The translations under genes and the position numbers were made by a program. From Piscinibacter sp. (GTDB lineage Bacteria > Pseudomonadota > Gammaproteobacteria > Burkholderiales > Burkholderiaceae_C): a stretch of 64,000 nucleotides of DNA. This document shows, one piece after another, positions 36,413 to 44,903 of the stretch (position 1 is the first letter of the stretch; each line of letters opens with the position of its first letter). Where the stretch lies: NCBI GenBank assembly GCA_019635485.1, contig JAHBZL010000016.1, positions 1-64,000 on the forward strand, written 5' to 3'. The notes under the pieces were generated by a model. The model saw only the letters and a program-made list of their open reading frames with translations, was not told where the DNA came from and did not search any database.

Positions 36413-38110
36413 TCACTGCGCCAGTAGCGACAGGTGTTCGGCCACCGGGCCCAGCACCAGCACCGGCATGAACTGCAGCAGCGTCAGGATCACGATCACG
36501 CCGATCAGCGTGAGGGCGAAGGTGGGGGTCTCGACCTGCAGGGTGCCCGAGCCCTCGGGCGCCTGGCGCTTGGCCGCGAGCATGGCGGCCACCACCAGCG
36601 GCAGCACCAGCGCCGGATAGCGGCCCAGCACCAGCAGCAGCACGCAGGTCAGGTTCCACCACGGCGTGTTGTCGCCGAGGCCTTCGAAGCCGGAGCCGTT
36701 GTTGGCGAAGGCCGAGGTGTACTCGTAGAACACCTGGCTGATGCCGTGGAAGCCGGGGTTGGAGTTGCCGGTGAGCGCGGGCACCGCCAGCGCGACGGCG
36801 GTGAAGGTCAGCAGCACCAGCGGCTGCAGCAGCACCAGTGCGCCGAGCAGCTTGACTTCGGGCGCCTCGATCTTGCGGCCGAAAAGCTCCGGCGTGCGGC
36901 CGATCATCAGGCCGGCCAGGAAGACCGTGATCAGCAGGTAGACCAGCCATTGCTGCAGGCCGCAGCCGATGCCCCCCCAGATGCCGTTGATCAGCATGTC
37001 GACGATGGGCACCAGGCCGGTGAGCGGCGCCAGCGAATCGTGCATCGAGTTGACCGAGCCGTTGGACGTCTGCGTGGTCAACGCGGCCCACAGGGCCGAC
37101 GGTGCGGCCCCGAAGCGCACTTCCTTGCCCTCCATCAGCGCGAGCGAACCGCTGCTGGGCGAGTACGCCTCCGACCACACCGAGAGGCCGGCGGACAGCA
37201 GCGACATCAGCAGCATCGAGCCGACGACCAGTCCGGCGAAACGCCGCCGCCCGGTGAACGGGCCGATCATGAAGGCCACCGAGACGGGGATCAGGATGAT
37301 CGCCAGCGTCTGCAGCAGGTTCGACAGCGGCGTCGGGTTTTCCAGCGGCACCGCGCTGTTGGGGCCGTACCAGCCGCCGCCGTTGGTCCCGAGCTGCTTG
37401 ACGGCCACCATCGGCGACACCGGCCCGAGCGGGATCTTCTGCGTGTGCGGCTCGGTCTTCGCGTCCAGCATGGTGACGGTAGGCCCCCCTTCCAGCGTGG
37501 CCGGCACGCCCTGGCTCGTGAGCGCCACCGACCACACCAGCAGCAGCGGCAGGAAGAAGCGGAAGGTCGGCCGGATCAAGTCGGCCCAGTAGTTGCCTAC
37601 GTCCACCGGCTGGTCGGCGCCGCGCGCGCCGGTATGGCGCCCGCCGAACAGCCCGCGCAGCGTCGCCGCGACGACTGCCAAGCCCATCATCGGCGTGATC
37701 ACCTGCAGCGCGACGATGGCCGCCATCTGCGACAGGTATGACAGCTGTGCCTGGCCGGAATAGTGCTGCTGGTTGGTGTTCGTCAGGAACGACACCATCG
37801 TGTGCAACGCGAGATCCCAGCTCATGCCCGGTGCGCCGTTGGGGTTCAGGGGCAGCCCGCCCTGCACCATGAACAGCACCCATACCGGCAACGCCAGCGC
37901 CAGGTTGCTGAGCAGGAAGGCACGTGCGTAGCCGTGCCAGCTCATGCCGCGCTCAGGGTCCGTCCCGAGCAGCCGGTACAGCGGCCGCTCGATCCAGCCG
38001 AAGAAGCGATCGCCGCGCATCGGGCCGCCGCGCATGACCGCGGCCAGGTAGTGCCCCAGGGGCCAGCCGAGCAGCAGCGCGACGGCAAAGACCAGGATGA
38101 ACTCACTCAT
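36413..38110 (-). CDS. kdpA: KdpA: K+-binding channel-like subunit
   Basis: A 565-aa inner-membrane protein with about ten transmembrane segments and the four filter-like loops of the SKT family, for example MVSFLTNTNQQHYSG, LGTNGGGWYGPNSAVPLENPTPLSN, and EYTSAFANNGSGFEGLGDNTPWWN. It selects K+ for the pump. No kdpF-like short membrane ORF is visible upstream. The ATG at 38110 opens the operon kdpA-B-C-D-E. Confidence 0.97.
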   Translation of the reverse strand: MSEFILVFAVALLLGWPLGHYLAAVMRGGPMRGDRFFGWIERPLYRLLGTDPERGMSWHGYARAFLLSNLALALPVWVLFMVQGGLPLNPNGAPGMSWDLALHTMVSFLTNTNQQHYSGQAQLSYLSQMAAIVALQVITPMMGLAVVAATLRGLFGGRHTGARGADQPVDVGNYWADLIRPTFRFFLPLLLVWSVALTSQGVPATLEGGPTVTMLDAKTEPHTQKIPLGPVSPMVAVKQLGTNGGGWYGPNSAVPLENPTPLSNLLQTLAIILIPVSVAFMIGPFTGRRRFAGLVVGSMLLMSLLSAGLSVWSEAYSPSSGSLALMEGKEVRFGAAPSALWAALTTQTSNGSVNSMHDSLAPLTGLVPIVDMLINGIWGGIGCGLQQWLVYLLITVFLAGLMIGRTPELFGRKIEAPEVKLLGALVLLQPLVLLTFTAVALAVPALTGNSNPGFHGISQVFYEYTSAFANNGSGFEGLGDNTPWWNLTCVLLLVLGRYPALVLPLVVAAMLAAKRQAPEGSGTLQVETPTFALTLIGVIVILTLLQFMPVLVLGPVAEHLSLLAQ

Positions 38111-38482
38111 TGCAGGCTCCTGGAACGAGTCCAGCAGGGACCGCTCTGTGCGCGAGCCGGCGTTGTGCGCGTGGGTCGCACCGACGACCAGGGTCGGCAG
38201 CGCGGCGGCCTAGGAGGGGTCGCCCATGGAAGGTTCAGCATCGCTTGCACTCGGGCACGGCAACATTGCCAAGCCTTCAGTGTTCTGCGAGACCTCGTAA
38301 AGAATCTATGCATGGGCCGCGACACCGACGCAAAGGACGCGTAAAGCGCGCGGAGACGACTCGGGCGGTATGTCGACAGACGAGGCAACCCCTGTTGAAG
38401 GCTGTTCGCATTTACGGACGTTTTACGGCGGCGAAGGCCCGGACCGGATAGCCTGACGAGTCCAAGACCGAACCCTGGCAAG
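38111..38482. other. Divergent regulatory region between kdpA and the ktr side
   Basis: A 372-nt non-coding region. In it the 6-mer TTTACG occurs four times: plus strand at 38411-38416 and 38422-38427, minus strand at 38345-38340 and 38301-38296. No KdpF ORF was found. The promoter elements themselves are not clear enough to call. Confidence 0.5.
38411..38428 (+). promoter_or_regulatory. Tandem TTTACGG boxes, candidate KdpE site
   Basis: TTTACGG at 38411-38417 and 38422-38428, start-to-start 11 nt, about one helical turn. That is the usual layout for OmpR-type dimers. E. coli KdpE binds a T-rich direct-repeat site, so KdpE is the natural candidate. Two more TTTACG copies lie on the other strand closer to kdpA. 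Confidence 0.4.
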
Positions 38483-38719
38483 ATGACCCGAACGCTGTGG
38501 TGCTTCATCGGCCTGCACGGCCGGGGGCGCTTCTGCCCCTACTGCGGCCGGTGCCTTACCGGTCAGGTACCCAAGCGATTCCGCGTCACGGAGCGCTCGA
38601 CCGGCCGCGCGGTTGCCGAACTCTGCGCCCTCGACGAGGCGCACGCGCTGGCGTTGTGCCGGCGTCGCTGGCATCCCGACAATCTCGTCGTGACCGCGGC
38701 CGAGGCACTGCCGCGCTGA
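38483..38719 (+). CDS. Small CxxC protein upstream of ktrB
   Basis: A 78-aa protein, MTRTLWCFIGLHGRGRFCPYCGRCLTGQ..., with four cysteines near the N-terminus including a CPYCGRC zinc-ribbon-like knuckle. The rest is a compact Ala/Arg-rich region ending HPDNLVVTAAEALPR. Its frame is supported by GC-rich third positions. It ends 21 nt before ktrB and may be co-transcribed with it. Function unknown; a metal-binding adaptor is possible. Confidence 0.5.
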   Translation: MTRTLWCFIGLHGRGRFCPYCGRCLTGQVPKRFRVTERSTGRAVAELCALDEAHALALCRRRWHPDNLVVTAAEALPR

Positions 38720-38740
38720 CGAAGGCGGCGGCGAGAATGT

Positions 38741-40105
38741 GTGCCGCCCGCATCCCCCCGCAACGTGTCGATACCGATCCGCATCACCCACCCTGCCGTC
38801 GCCCTGGCCACGGCGTTCCTGACCGCCATCCTCGTCGGCACCGCGCTGCTGATGCTGCCTGCGGCGCACGCGGACGGCCATGGCGCGCCGGTGATCGTGG
38901 CGCTGTTCACCGCCACCTCCGCGGTGTGCGTCACCGGACTGGTCGTCGTCGACACGGGCACCTACTGGTCCGGCCTCGGCCAGGGTGTGATCCTCGCGCT
39001 GTTCCAGCTCGGCGGCTTCGGCATCATGACGCTGGCGACGCTGCTCGGGCTGCTCGTGAACCGCCAGATTCGGCTGCGGTCACGGCTGATGCTGCAGGCC
39101 GAGACGCACTCCGTCGCACTCGGCGACGTGCGCAGCGTCGCCAAGCTCGTGCTCGGCGTGACGCTGGTCGTCGAGTCGCTCGTGGCGCTGGTGCTGGCAC
39201 TGCGGTTCGCGGCCGCCTACGACATGGGCTGGGCCAAGGCCGGCTGGCATGGCCTGTTCCATGCGGTGTCGGCGTTCAACAATGCCGGCTTCTCGACCTG
39301 GGGCGACAGCGTGATGCGCTTCGTCGGCGACGCCTGGGTGCTCGGCCCGCTGATGCTGGCGATCATCGTCGGCGGGCTCGGCTTCCCAGTGCTGCATGAA
39401 CTGGTCGTGCGCCGCGGGCAGCGCGGCGACATGACCTCGATCCACACCACGCTGACGCTGTGGGGCTCGGCGGCGCTGGTCGTCGGCGGGACAGTCGCGC
39501 TGCTCTGGGCCGAGGCCGGCAACGCCCGCACCCTGGGGCCGCTGGACGGACCGACGAAGGCGCTGGCCGCGCTCTTCTCGTCAGTGTCGGCGCGCACCGC
39601 GGGGTTCAACGCCATCGACATCGGCGCGCTGTCGGTCGAATCGCTGAACCTGCACTACCTGCTGATGTTCATCGGCGGCGGCAGCGCGGGCACAGCCGGC
39701 GGCGTCAAGGTGACGACCTTCTTCGTCCTACTGCTGATCGTCTGGAACGAGATCCGCGGCCACCAGGACGTGGAGTTCCGCGCCCGCCGCATCGCTTCGT
39801 CGACCCAGCGCCAGGCGCTGACGATCCTCGTACTGAGCGCCGGCACGGTCGTGCTCGCCACGCTCGCGCTCGTGCCGCTGACGCCGCATCCGTTCGAGAA
39901 GGTGCTGTTCGAGGTCATCTCGGCGTTCGCGACGGTGGGGCTGTCGACCGGCATCACCGCCGAGCTGCCGCCGGCCGGGCAGATGATCCTGGTCGCGCTC
40001 ATGTTCACCGGCCGCGTGGGCATCGTCACGCTCGCGGCGGCCATCGCCACCCACCACGGTCGCCGCGCGTACCGCTATCCCGAGGAGAAGCCGATTGTTG
40101 GATAA
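38741..40105 (+). CDS. ktrB: KtrB/TrkH-type K+ transporter subunit
   Basis: A 454-aa membrane protein of the Trk/Ktr superfamily with four repeated membrane-pore-membrane units. Filter glycines lie in SAVCVTGLVVVDTG, VSAFNNAGFSTWGDS, VSARTAGFNAIDIG and FATVGLSTGITAEL. The size fits Na+-dependent KtrB better than the longer TrkH. GTG at 38741 is used, with GTG at 38765 as an alternative; neither has a strong ribosome site. It pairs with the downstream KtrA gene. Confidence 0.9.
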   Translation: MPPASPRNVSIPIRITHPAVALATAFLTAILVGTALLMLPAAHADGHGAPVIVALFTATSAVCVTGLVVVDTGTYWSGLGQGVILALFQLGGFGIMTLATLLGLLVNRQIRLRSRLMLQAETHSVALGDVRSVAKLVLGVTLVVESLVALVLALRFAAAYDMGWAKAGWHGLFHAVSAFNNAGFSTWGDSVMRFVGDAWVLGPLMLAIIVGGLGFPVLHELVVRRGQRGDMTSIHTTLTLWGSAALVVGGTVALLWAEAGNARTLGPLDGPTKALAALFSSVSARTAGFNAIDIGALSVESLNLHYLLMFIGGGSAGTAGGVKVTTFFVLLLIVWNEIRGHQDVEFRARRIASSTQRQALTILVLSAGTVVLATLALVPLTPHPFEKVLFEVISAFATVGLSTGITAELPPAGQMILVALMFTGRVGIVTLAAAIATHHGRRAYRYPEEKPIVG

Positions 40106-40760
40106 GCCCCATACCGATAGCGTGGTCGTCATCGGCCTGGGCCGCTTCGGCTCCGGCGTGGCGAGTGCCCTGGCTACCCTGGGCCACGACGTGCTCGCGA
40201 TCGACGTCAGCGCGGAGAACGTGCAGGCGCTCTCGGCCACGCTCGGCCACGTCGTGCAGGCCGACTCCACCGACATCGAGACGCTCAAGCAGCTGGGCGT
40301 CACCGAGTTCAAGCACGCCGTGGTCGGCATCGGCCAGAACCTCGAGGCGAGCGTGCTGACGATCCTGAACCTCAGCCAGCTCGGCCTGAAGGACATCTGG
40401 GCGAAGGCCAACAACGCGCAGCACGGGCGTATCGCCGAGCGGGTCGGCGCCCATCACGTCGTCTACCCCGAGGCCGACATGGGCCAGCGTGTCGCCCACC
40501 TCGTCACCGGGAAGATGATCGACTTCATCCAGTTCGAGGACGACTTCGCGATCGCGAAGACCCGCGCACCCAGCGAGACGCACGGGAAGGCGCTGAAGGA
40601 CTCCGCGGTGCGCACGCGGCACCACGTGACGGTCGTCGGGATCAAGCGGCGCCACGAGGATTTCATCTACGCGCGCGAGGACACCGTCGTGCGTGCCGGG
40701 GATCTGCTCATCGTCGCCGGCCCGACACGCGCGATCGAGAAGTTCGCGGCGCGGGTGTGA
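40095..40760 (+). CDS. ktrA: KtrA/TrkA-type RCK regulatory subunit
   Basis: A 221-aa cytosolic gate regulator with an N-terminal Rossmann RCK domain (VVVIGLGRFGSGVASALATLGHDVLAIDVS, GxGxxG) and a C-terminal RCK_C domain (KALKDSAVRTRHHVTVVGIKRR ... RAGDLLIVAGP). The ring of this subunit binds nucleotides and opens KtrB. It starts at TTG (40095) preceded by AGGAG, with an 11-nt overlap with ktrB, which implies coupled translation. No ATG is available nearby. Confidence 0.92.
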   Translation: MLDKPHTDSVVVIGLGRFGSGVASALATLGHDVLAIDVSAENVQALSATLGHVVQADSTDIETLKQLGVTEFKHAVVGIGQNLEASVLTILNLSQLGLKDIWAKANNAQHGRIAERVGAHHVVYPEADMGQRVAHLVTGKMIDFIQFEDDFAIAKTRAPSETHGKALKDSAVRTRHHVTVVGIKRRHEDFIYAREDTVVRAGDLLIVAGPTRAIEKFAARV

Positions 40761-41222
40761 GGCAGGCAGCGAGCGCACGACCACAATTGACCCAAGGTTC
40801 CGCAGTGCGCCCAACCGTCTTGCCGGCGGCGGCAAGAGCGCAGGGGAGTGGGTTGCTCGAGTGCCACAACATGCGGCCCCTAGACCGGACAGTCGCGAGC
40901 GACCGCATCCTGGCCGGGACGCGCCAACGACGGGCTCGGACTCGCCGCCCGAAACCGGCCATTCGGAGGCGCTTGGCCACGAAATTTGCGAGCGCGTCGG
41001 CAAGGACCGCTCTTGGCCGGCCGCGTGAGTTCGCCAAGCCGCCGGGAAGCTGACGCCGGCGCTGCGGCTGGTCTGCGTGAACGTCAGCTTGCTGGGAGCC
41101 AGCCGGAAGAGCGGACCCGGCCAAGAACAGACCTTCCTTCGCGCGCCCGGAAGCCGACGCCCGATGCCCAGGACTCACGCAAGGTCACCTGGCCGCACCT
41201 CGCTCTCTCGCCGTCGGGCCGG
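40761..41222. other. Non-coding spacer between ktrA and the LysR gene
   Basis: 462 nt without a supportable ORF, promoter or repeat. It looks like decayed sequence typical of genomic-island junctions. Nothing functional is seen. Confidence 0.35.
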
Positions 41223-42113
41223 TCAAGCCTCGGGGTGCACAGACGAGAACAACTCCACAACGCGTGCCGCCGCTGGCGACAGGTAGGCCTTTGCGCGGTG
41301 CGAGACGACCAGGCGCCGATGCATCGTGGCTTCCTTGATTGCAACCTCCTTCAACATCGGTCGACCGCCTCGAGCCTGGAGGTGATGCCGCGAGATGAAG
41401 CTCAGCAGGCCGGTGCGTTCGATCAACGTCGGCAGCATGAGCAACATCGTCGACTCCACCTGAACGCGTGGGCGGGGCAGGCGCTTGCGATCGAACGTGT
41501 GGTCGAGCCAGTCTCGGGTGGGGGCGCCGGGCGGCTGCAGAGCCCAGCGGTACCCGACGAGATCTTTCAAGGAGGGAGAGCCGCGTAGCAGTTCGTGCTT
41601 CGCACTTGCCGCAACGACGATGGCGTCCTCCGCGATGACCTTGGCCGCAAAACCGTCTTCGGCGACACTTGCGGTACCCACCATCAGATCGATTTCTCCC
41701 GAGCGCAGAAGCGGCTGCAACGTATCCAGGAGCCCGACGGTCGTCCTCAGCGTCACTTCGGGGGCCTCGACCAGCAACTGCTGCGCGACCGCAGGCAGCA
41801 GGAACTGGGCTGCTGTCGGCACGATGCCGATGCGCACGTGACCGGTCAGGCCCATTCCGATGGCTGCGATCTCCTGCCTGGCGTCCTCGGCGTCGTAGCG
41901 GAATCGCTGCGCCCACTTCTGCATCACCTTGCCCGCCTCGGTAAGCCGGATGCCGCGCCCGGACTTCTCGAGCAGCATGGCACCGCAGTCGTGTTCGAGG
42001 CGTCGTACGCAGCTGCTGAGTGCCTGCTGGGTGCGATGCAGCTTGGCCGACGCACGACCCATGTGCTGAAGCTGAGCGATCGTTTCGAAGTAGCGCAGAT
42101 CCCGAAGATCCAT
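41223..42113 (-). CDS. LysR-family transcriptional regulator
   Basis: A 296-aa LysR regulator with an N-terminal HTH (DLRDLRYFETIAQLQHMGRASAKLHRTQQALSSCVRRLEHDCGAMLLEKSGRGIRLTEAG) and a C-terminal co-inducer domain starting at LTGHVRIGIVPTAAQFLLP. It is divergent from the Bug/RraA operon, with 133 nt between starts, and probably controls it in response to the imported organic acid. A few HTH positions are atypical (SSCVRRLEHDCGAMLLEKSGRG), but length and layout are standard. Confidence 0.9.
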   Translation of the reverse strand: MDLRDLRYFETIAQLQHMGRASAKLHRTQQALSSCVRRLEHDCGAMLLEKSGRGIRLTEAGKVMQKWAQRFRYDAEDARQEIAAIGMGLTGHVRIGIVPTAAQFLLPAVAQQLLVEAPEVTLRTTVGLLDTLQPLLRSGEIDLMVGTASVAEDGFAAKVIAEDAIVVAASAKHELLRGSPSLKDLVGYRWALQPPGAPTRDWLDHTFDRKRLPRPRVQVESTMLLMLPTLIERTGLLSFISRHHLQARGGRPMLKEVAIKEATMHRRLVVSHRAKAYLSPAAARVVELFSSVHPEA

Positions 42114-42151
42114 ACTGAAAGCTCCGTTTGTGGGTCGTCAAAAAGTATCGG

Positions 42152-42177
42152 TTGGACTGTAGCTCTTCACCGTCCAA
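42152..42177. promoter_or_regulatory. Inverted repeat in the LysR-Bug intergenic region
   Basis: TTGGAC (42152-42157) and GTCCAA (42172-42177), 14 nt apart, extended by GTAT on the left (42145-42148) and TAC on the right. It lies about 70 nt upstream of the first Bug gene and 40 nt from the LysR ATG, a normal place for the recognition site of a divergent LysR protein. Confidence 0.5.
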
Positions 42178-42246
42178 TACTGCAGCCCAACGACTGCCAC
42201 GGGCCCAGGCCCGACCGAGCAGCGACACAGGAACACAGGAGACAAG

Positions 42247-43215
42247 ATGCAGATCCTTCGTCGCGCCACCCTGGCGCTCATCGCCTCCACGCTCAGCGCC
42301 GGCGCTTTCGCCCAGGCCTGGCCCGCCAAGCCCATCCGCATCGTGGTTCCCTTTCCGCCAGGCGGAGGCACGGACATCATCGCCCGCGAGACCAGCCAGC
42401 GCGTCGCCAAGGCGACCGGCTGGACCTTCGTGATCGACAACAAGCCCGGTGCCGGCGGGAACCTCGGCGTCGACTCGGTCGCCAAGTCGCCCGCCGACGG
42501 CTACACGATCGTGCTCGGCCAGTCGAGCAACCTCGCGATCAACCCGACGCTGTACTCGAAGCTGCCCTACGACCCGCAAAGGGACCTGGCGCCCATCGTG
42601 CTGGTGGCCAACGCGCCGCTCGTCATGGTCACCGGCATGAGCACGCCCTACAAGACGCTGGCCGATGCGGTGAATGCGGCCAAGGCCAAGCCGGGTCAGA
42701 TCAACTTCGCGTCGCCCGGCAACGGCACGGTGGCCCACCTGACCAGCGAGATGTTCCAGAAGGCGGCCGGCGTGAAGACGCAGCATGTGCCGTACAAGGG
42801 CGCGGCGCAGGCGATGACCGACGTCGTCAGCGGCACGGTGGACCTCTACATGTCCTCGGTCCCCACGCTGCTCGGCCAGATCAAGCAGGGCAAGCTGCGG
42901 CCGCTTGCCGTGACCTCGGCCAAGCGTGTCGACGACCTGCCGGAGGTGCCGACGATCAACGAATCCGGCTTCAAGGGCTTCGATGCCGTCACCTGGTTCG
43001 GTCTGCTCGCGCCCGCCGGCACGCCGAAGGAGGCGATCGCGAGACTCAACGCCGAGTTCAACAAGGCGCTGAAGGATCCCGAACTCGTCAAGCGCCTCGG
43101 CGACGAAGGCGCCGACACCGCCGGCGGCCCGCCCGAGCAGTTCGCCGCGCTGATCCGCGACGAGATTCTGCGCTGGGGAAAGGTCGTGAAGGAATCCGGC
43201 GCGAAGGTCGACTGA
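42247..43215 (+). CDS. Bug/TctC-type periplasmic solute-binding protein 1
   Basis: A 322-aa protein with a signal peptide ending GAFAQA, then WPAKPIRIVVPFPPGGGTDIIAR, GWTFVIDNKPGAGGNLGVDSVAKSPADGYT and the C-terminal TPKEAIARLNAEFNKALKDPE, all classic Bug family blocks. Bug proteins bind carboxylates or related small organic compounds and usually serve TctAB-type carriers. Those are absent here. First gene of the catabolic operon. Confidence 0.92.
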   Translation: MQILRRATLALIASTLSAGAFAQAWPAKPIRIVVPFPPGGGTDIIARETSQRVAKATGWTFVIDNKPGAGGNLGVDSVAKSPADGYTIVLGQSSNLAINPTLYSKLPYDPQRDLAPIVLVANAPLVMVTGMSTPYKTLADAVNAAKAKPGQINFASPGNGTVAHLTSEMFQKAAGVKTQHVPYKGAAQAMTDVVSGTVDLYMSSVPTLLGQIKQGKLRPLAVTSAKRVDDLPEVPTINESGFKGFDAVTWFGLLAPAGTPKEAIARLNAEFNKALKDPELVKRLGDEGADTAGGPPEQFAALIRDEILRWGKVVKESGAKVD

Positions 43216-43271
43216 CCGACCCGCCGTGGCCGCCTTCGCGCGGCCACCCCGAACATCCTGAGGAGATTCGC

Positions 43272-43970
43272 ATGAGTCAAGCCGCTGCATTGCCGGATGT
43301 CATCCGGGACATCGAACGCGTGGACGCGGTCGTGGTCGAACAGGCCGCCCGCTTCCCCTCTTCCATCCTCGCCGACGTCGCCGGGCGACGGGGCGCGCTG
43401 AGCGGCCGCATTGCACCGCTGGCGCCGACGATGAAGTTCGCCGGTCCGGCCGTGACCGTCGAGGTGCGCCCTGGCGACAACCTGATGATCCACGCCGCTC
43501 TGGCACTCGTGAAGCCCGGCGACGTGATCGTCGTCGACGGCAAGGGCGACCTGAACACCGCGTTGATGGGCGAGATCATGTGCCAGCAGGCCGTGGCGCT
43601 CGGCGTGGCGGGCGTCGTGATCGACGGCGCGGTGCGCGACAGCGAAGCGATCCGCGAACTCGGCTTTCCGATGTACGCAGCCGGCCTGAACCCCAACGGA
43701 CCGACGAAGTTGGTCCCGGGGCGCCTGAACCACCCCATCTCGATCGGCGGCGTCACGGTGGAGCCTGGGGACCTGGTCGTTGCAGATGCGGACGGCGTGA
43801 CCGTCATCGAGCGCGAGAAGGCCGCCGCGATGCTGCCGCTGGCCGCCGAGAAGGTCGCCGCGGAGTCCAAGCGCATTGCCGACATCAAGAGCCGAAAGGC
43901 GCTGCGGCCGGGCTGGCTCGATGGTGCCCTGCGCGCGGCCGGCGTGCTGAAGGAAGGCGAGTCGCTGTGA
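43272..43970 (+). CDS. RraA-like / HMG aldolase family protein
   Basis: A 232-aa protein of the RraA / 4-hydroxy-4-methyl-2-oxoglutarate aldolase superfamily: SSILADVAGRRGALSG, GPAVTVEVRPGDNLMIHAALALVKPGDVIVVDGKGDLNTALMGEIMCQQAVALGVAGVVIDGAVRDSEAIRELGFPMYAAG. The IDGAVRDSEAIRELGFP block, with the Mg-binding Asp and the catalytic Arg, matches the aldolase branch. Here in a catabolic operon it is likely an aldolase/decarboxylase, not a ribonuclease inhibitor. The ATG at 43272 follows AGGAG; the stop overlaps the next GTG. Confidence 0.85.
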   Translation: MSQAAALPDVIRDIERVDAVVVEQAARFPSSILADVAGRRGALSGRIAPLAPTMKFAGPAVTVEVRPGDNLMIHAALALVKPGDVIVVDGKGDLNTALMGEIMCQQAVALGVAGVVIDGAVRDSEAIRELGFPMYAAGLNPNGPTKLVPGRLNHPISIGGVTVEPGDLVVADADGVTVIEREKAAAMLPLAAEKVAAESKRIADIKSRKALRPGWLDGALRAAGVLKEGESL

Positions 43971-44890
43971 GCCAGCAAAGACCCACCATCCTCGTGACGG
44001 CCAACGACCTGGCGCCGCAAGCGCTGGCGTTGCTGGGCGACTACGAGATCGTCTTCGCCGGCAAGACTCCCTCCGAGGACGACATCGTCGCGCTGTGCCG
44101 CCGGCACGATCCGGTCGCGATCATCGTGCGCTACAGCAAGGTCGGCGGCGTGGCGATGGACGCCGCGCCGAGCCTGAAGGTCATCTCGAAGCATGGCAGC
44201 GGGACGGACACCATCGACAAGGTCGCCGCGAAGGCGCGTGGCATCGAGGTGGTCGCCGCCGTCGGAGCCAACGCCGCGGCGGTGGCCGAGCAGGCCATGG
44301 CGCTGCTGCTCGCCGCCGCCAAGTCGGTGGTGGCGCTGAACGCACGGATGCATGCGGGCCACTGGGACAAGGCGACGCACAAGAGCGTCGAACTCGAAGG
44401 ACGCATCGTCGGCGTGATCGGCCTGGGCGCCATCGGACTGCGCTTCGCGCGCATGGCCGACGCGATGGGCATGCGCGTGTTGGGCTTCGACCCGTATGCG
44501 AAGGACCTGCCGACCTACGTGCAGCGTGTCGAACTGGAAGCCATCTGGCTCGAGGCCGACGTGATCTCGCTGCACTGCCCGCTGACGAGCGACAACGCCA
44601 AGCTTCTGAACGCGCGCACGCTGGCGGCTTGCAAGCCGGGGGTGCTGATCGTCAACACCGCGCGCGGTGGGCTGATCGACGAAGTGGCGCTGCTCGACGC
44701 CGTCCGCTCGGGCCGAGTCGCTCATGCGGCACTCGACAGCTTCGTCATCGAACCCATGACGGTGCCGCACCCCTTCCAAGGGCAAGCCGGGTTCACGCTC
44801 AGCCCGCACGTGGGTGGCGTGACGGCCGACGCGTACGTGAAGATGGGCGTGGCCGCGACGCGCAACGCGCTCGCCGTGCTGCAGCGCTGA
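43967..44890 (+). CDS. D-2-hydroxyacid dehydrogenase (phosphoglycerate dehydrogenase-like)
   Basis: A 307-aa NAD-dependent enzyme starting at a GTG overlapping the RraA-like stop (43967). The Rossmann motif is VGVIGLGAIGLRFARMADAMG, the catalytic Arg is in LIVNTARGGLIDEVALLDAV, and the C-terminal His is in SPHVGGVTADAYVKMG. It oxidises or reduces a 2-hydroxy acid; the substrate is not predictable. Likely acts before or after the aldolase in the same pathway. Confidence 0.88.
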   Translation: MSQQRPTILVTANDLAPQALALLGDYEIVFAGKTPSEDDIVALCRRHDPVAIIVRYSKVGGVAMDAAPSLKVISKHGSGTDTIDKVAAKARGIEVVAAVGANAAAVAEQAMALLLAAAKSVVALNARMHAGHWDKATHKSVELEGRIVGVIGLGAIGLRFARMADAMGMRVLGFDPYAKDLPTYVQRVELEAIWLEADVISLHCPLTSDNAKLLNARTLAACKPGVLIVNTARGGLIDEVALLDAVRSGRVAHAALDSFVIEPMTVPHPFQGQAGFTLSPHVGGVTADAYVKMGVAATRNALAVLQR

Positions 44891-44903
44891 ACGGGCAAGC
44901 GGC

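Noticed and set aside
38111-38230. Possible kdpF upstream of kdpA
   Set aside because: Only an in-frame extension without a hydrophobic segment is found. KdpF is a short membrane peptide and none is encoded here.
41185-43290. Minus-strand open frame of about 700 codons across the Bug 1 and LysR genes
   Set aside because: It shares no frame with the LysR gene and reads antisense through Bug 1. The translation has no family signature.
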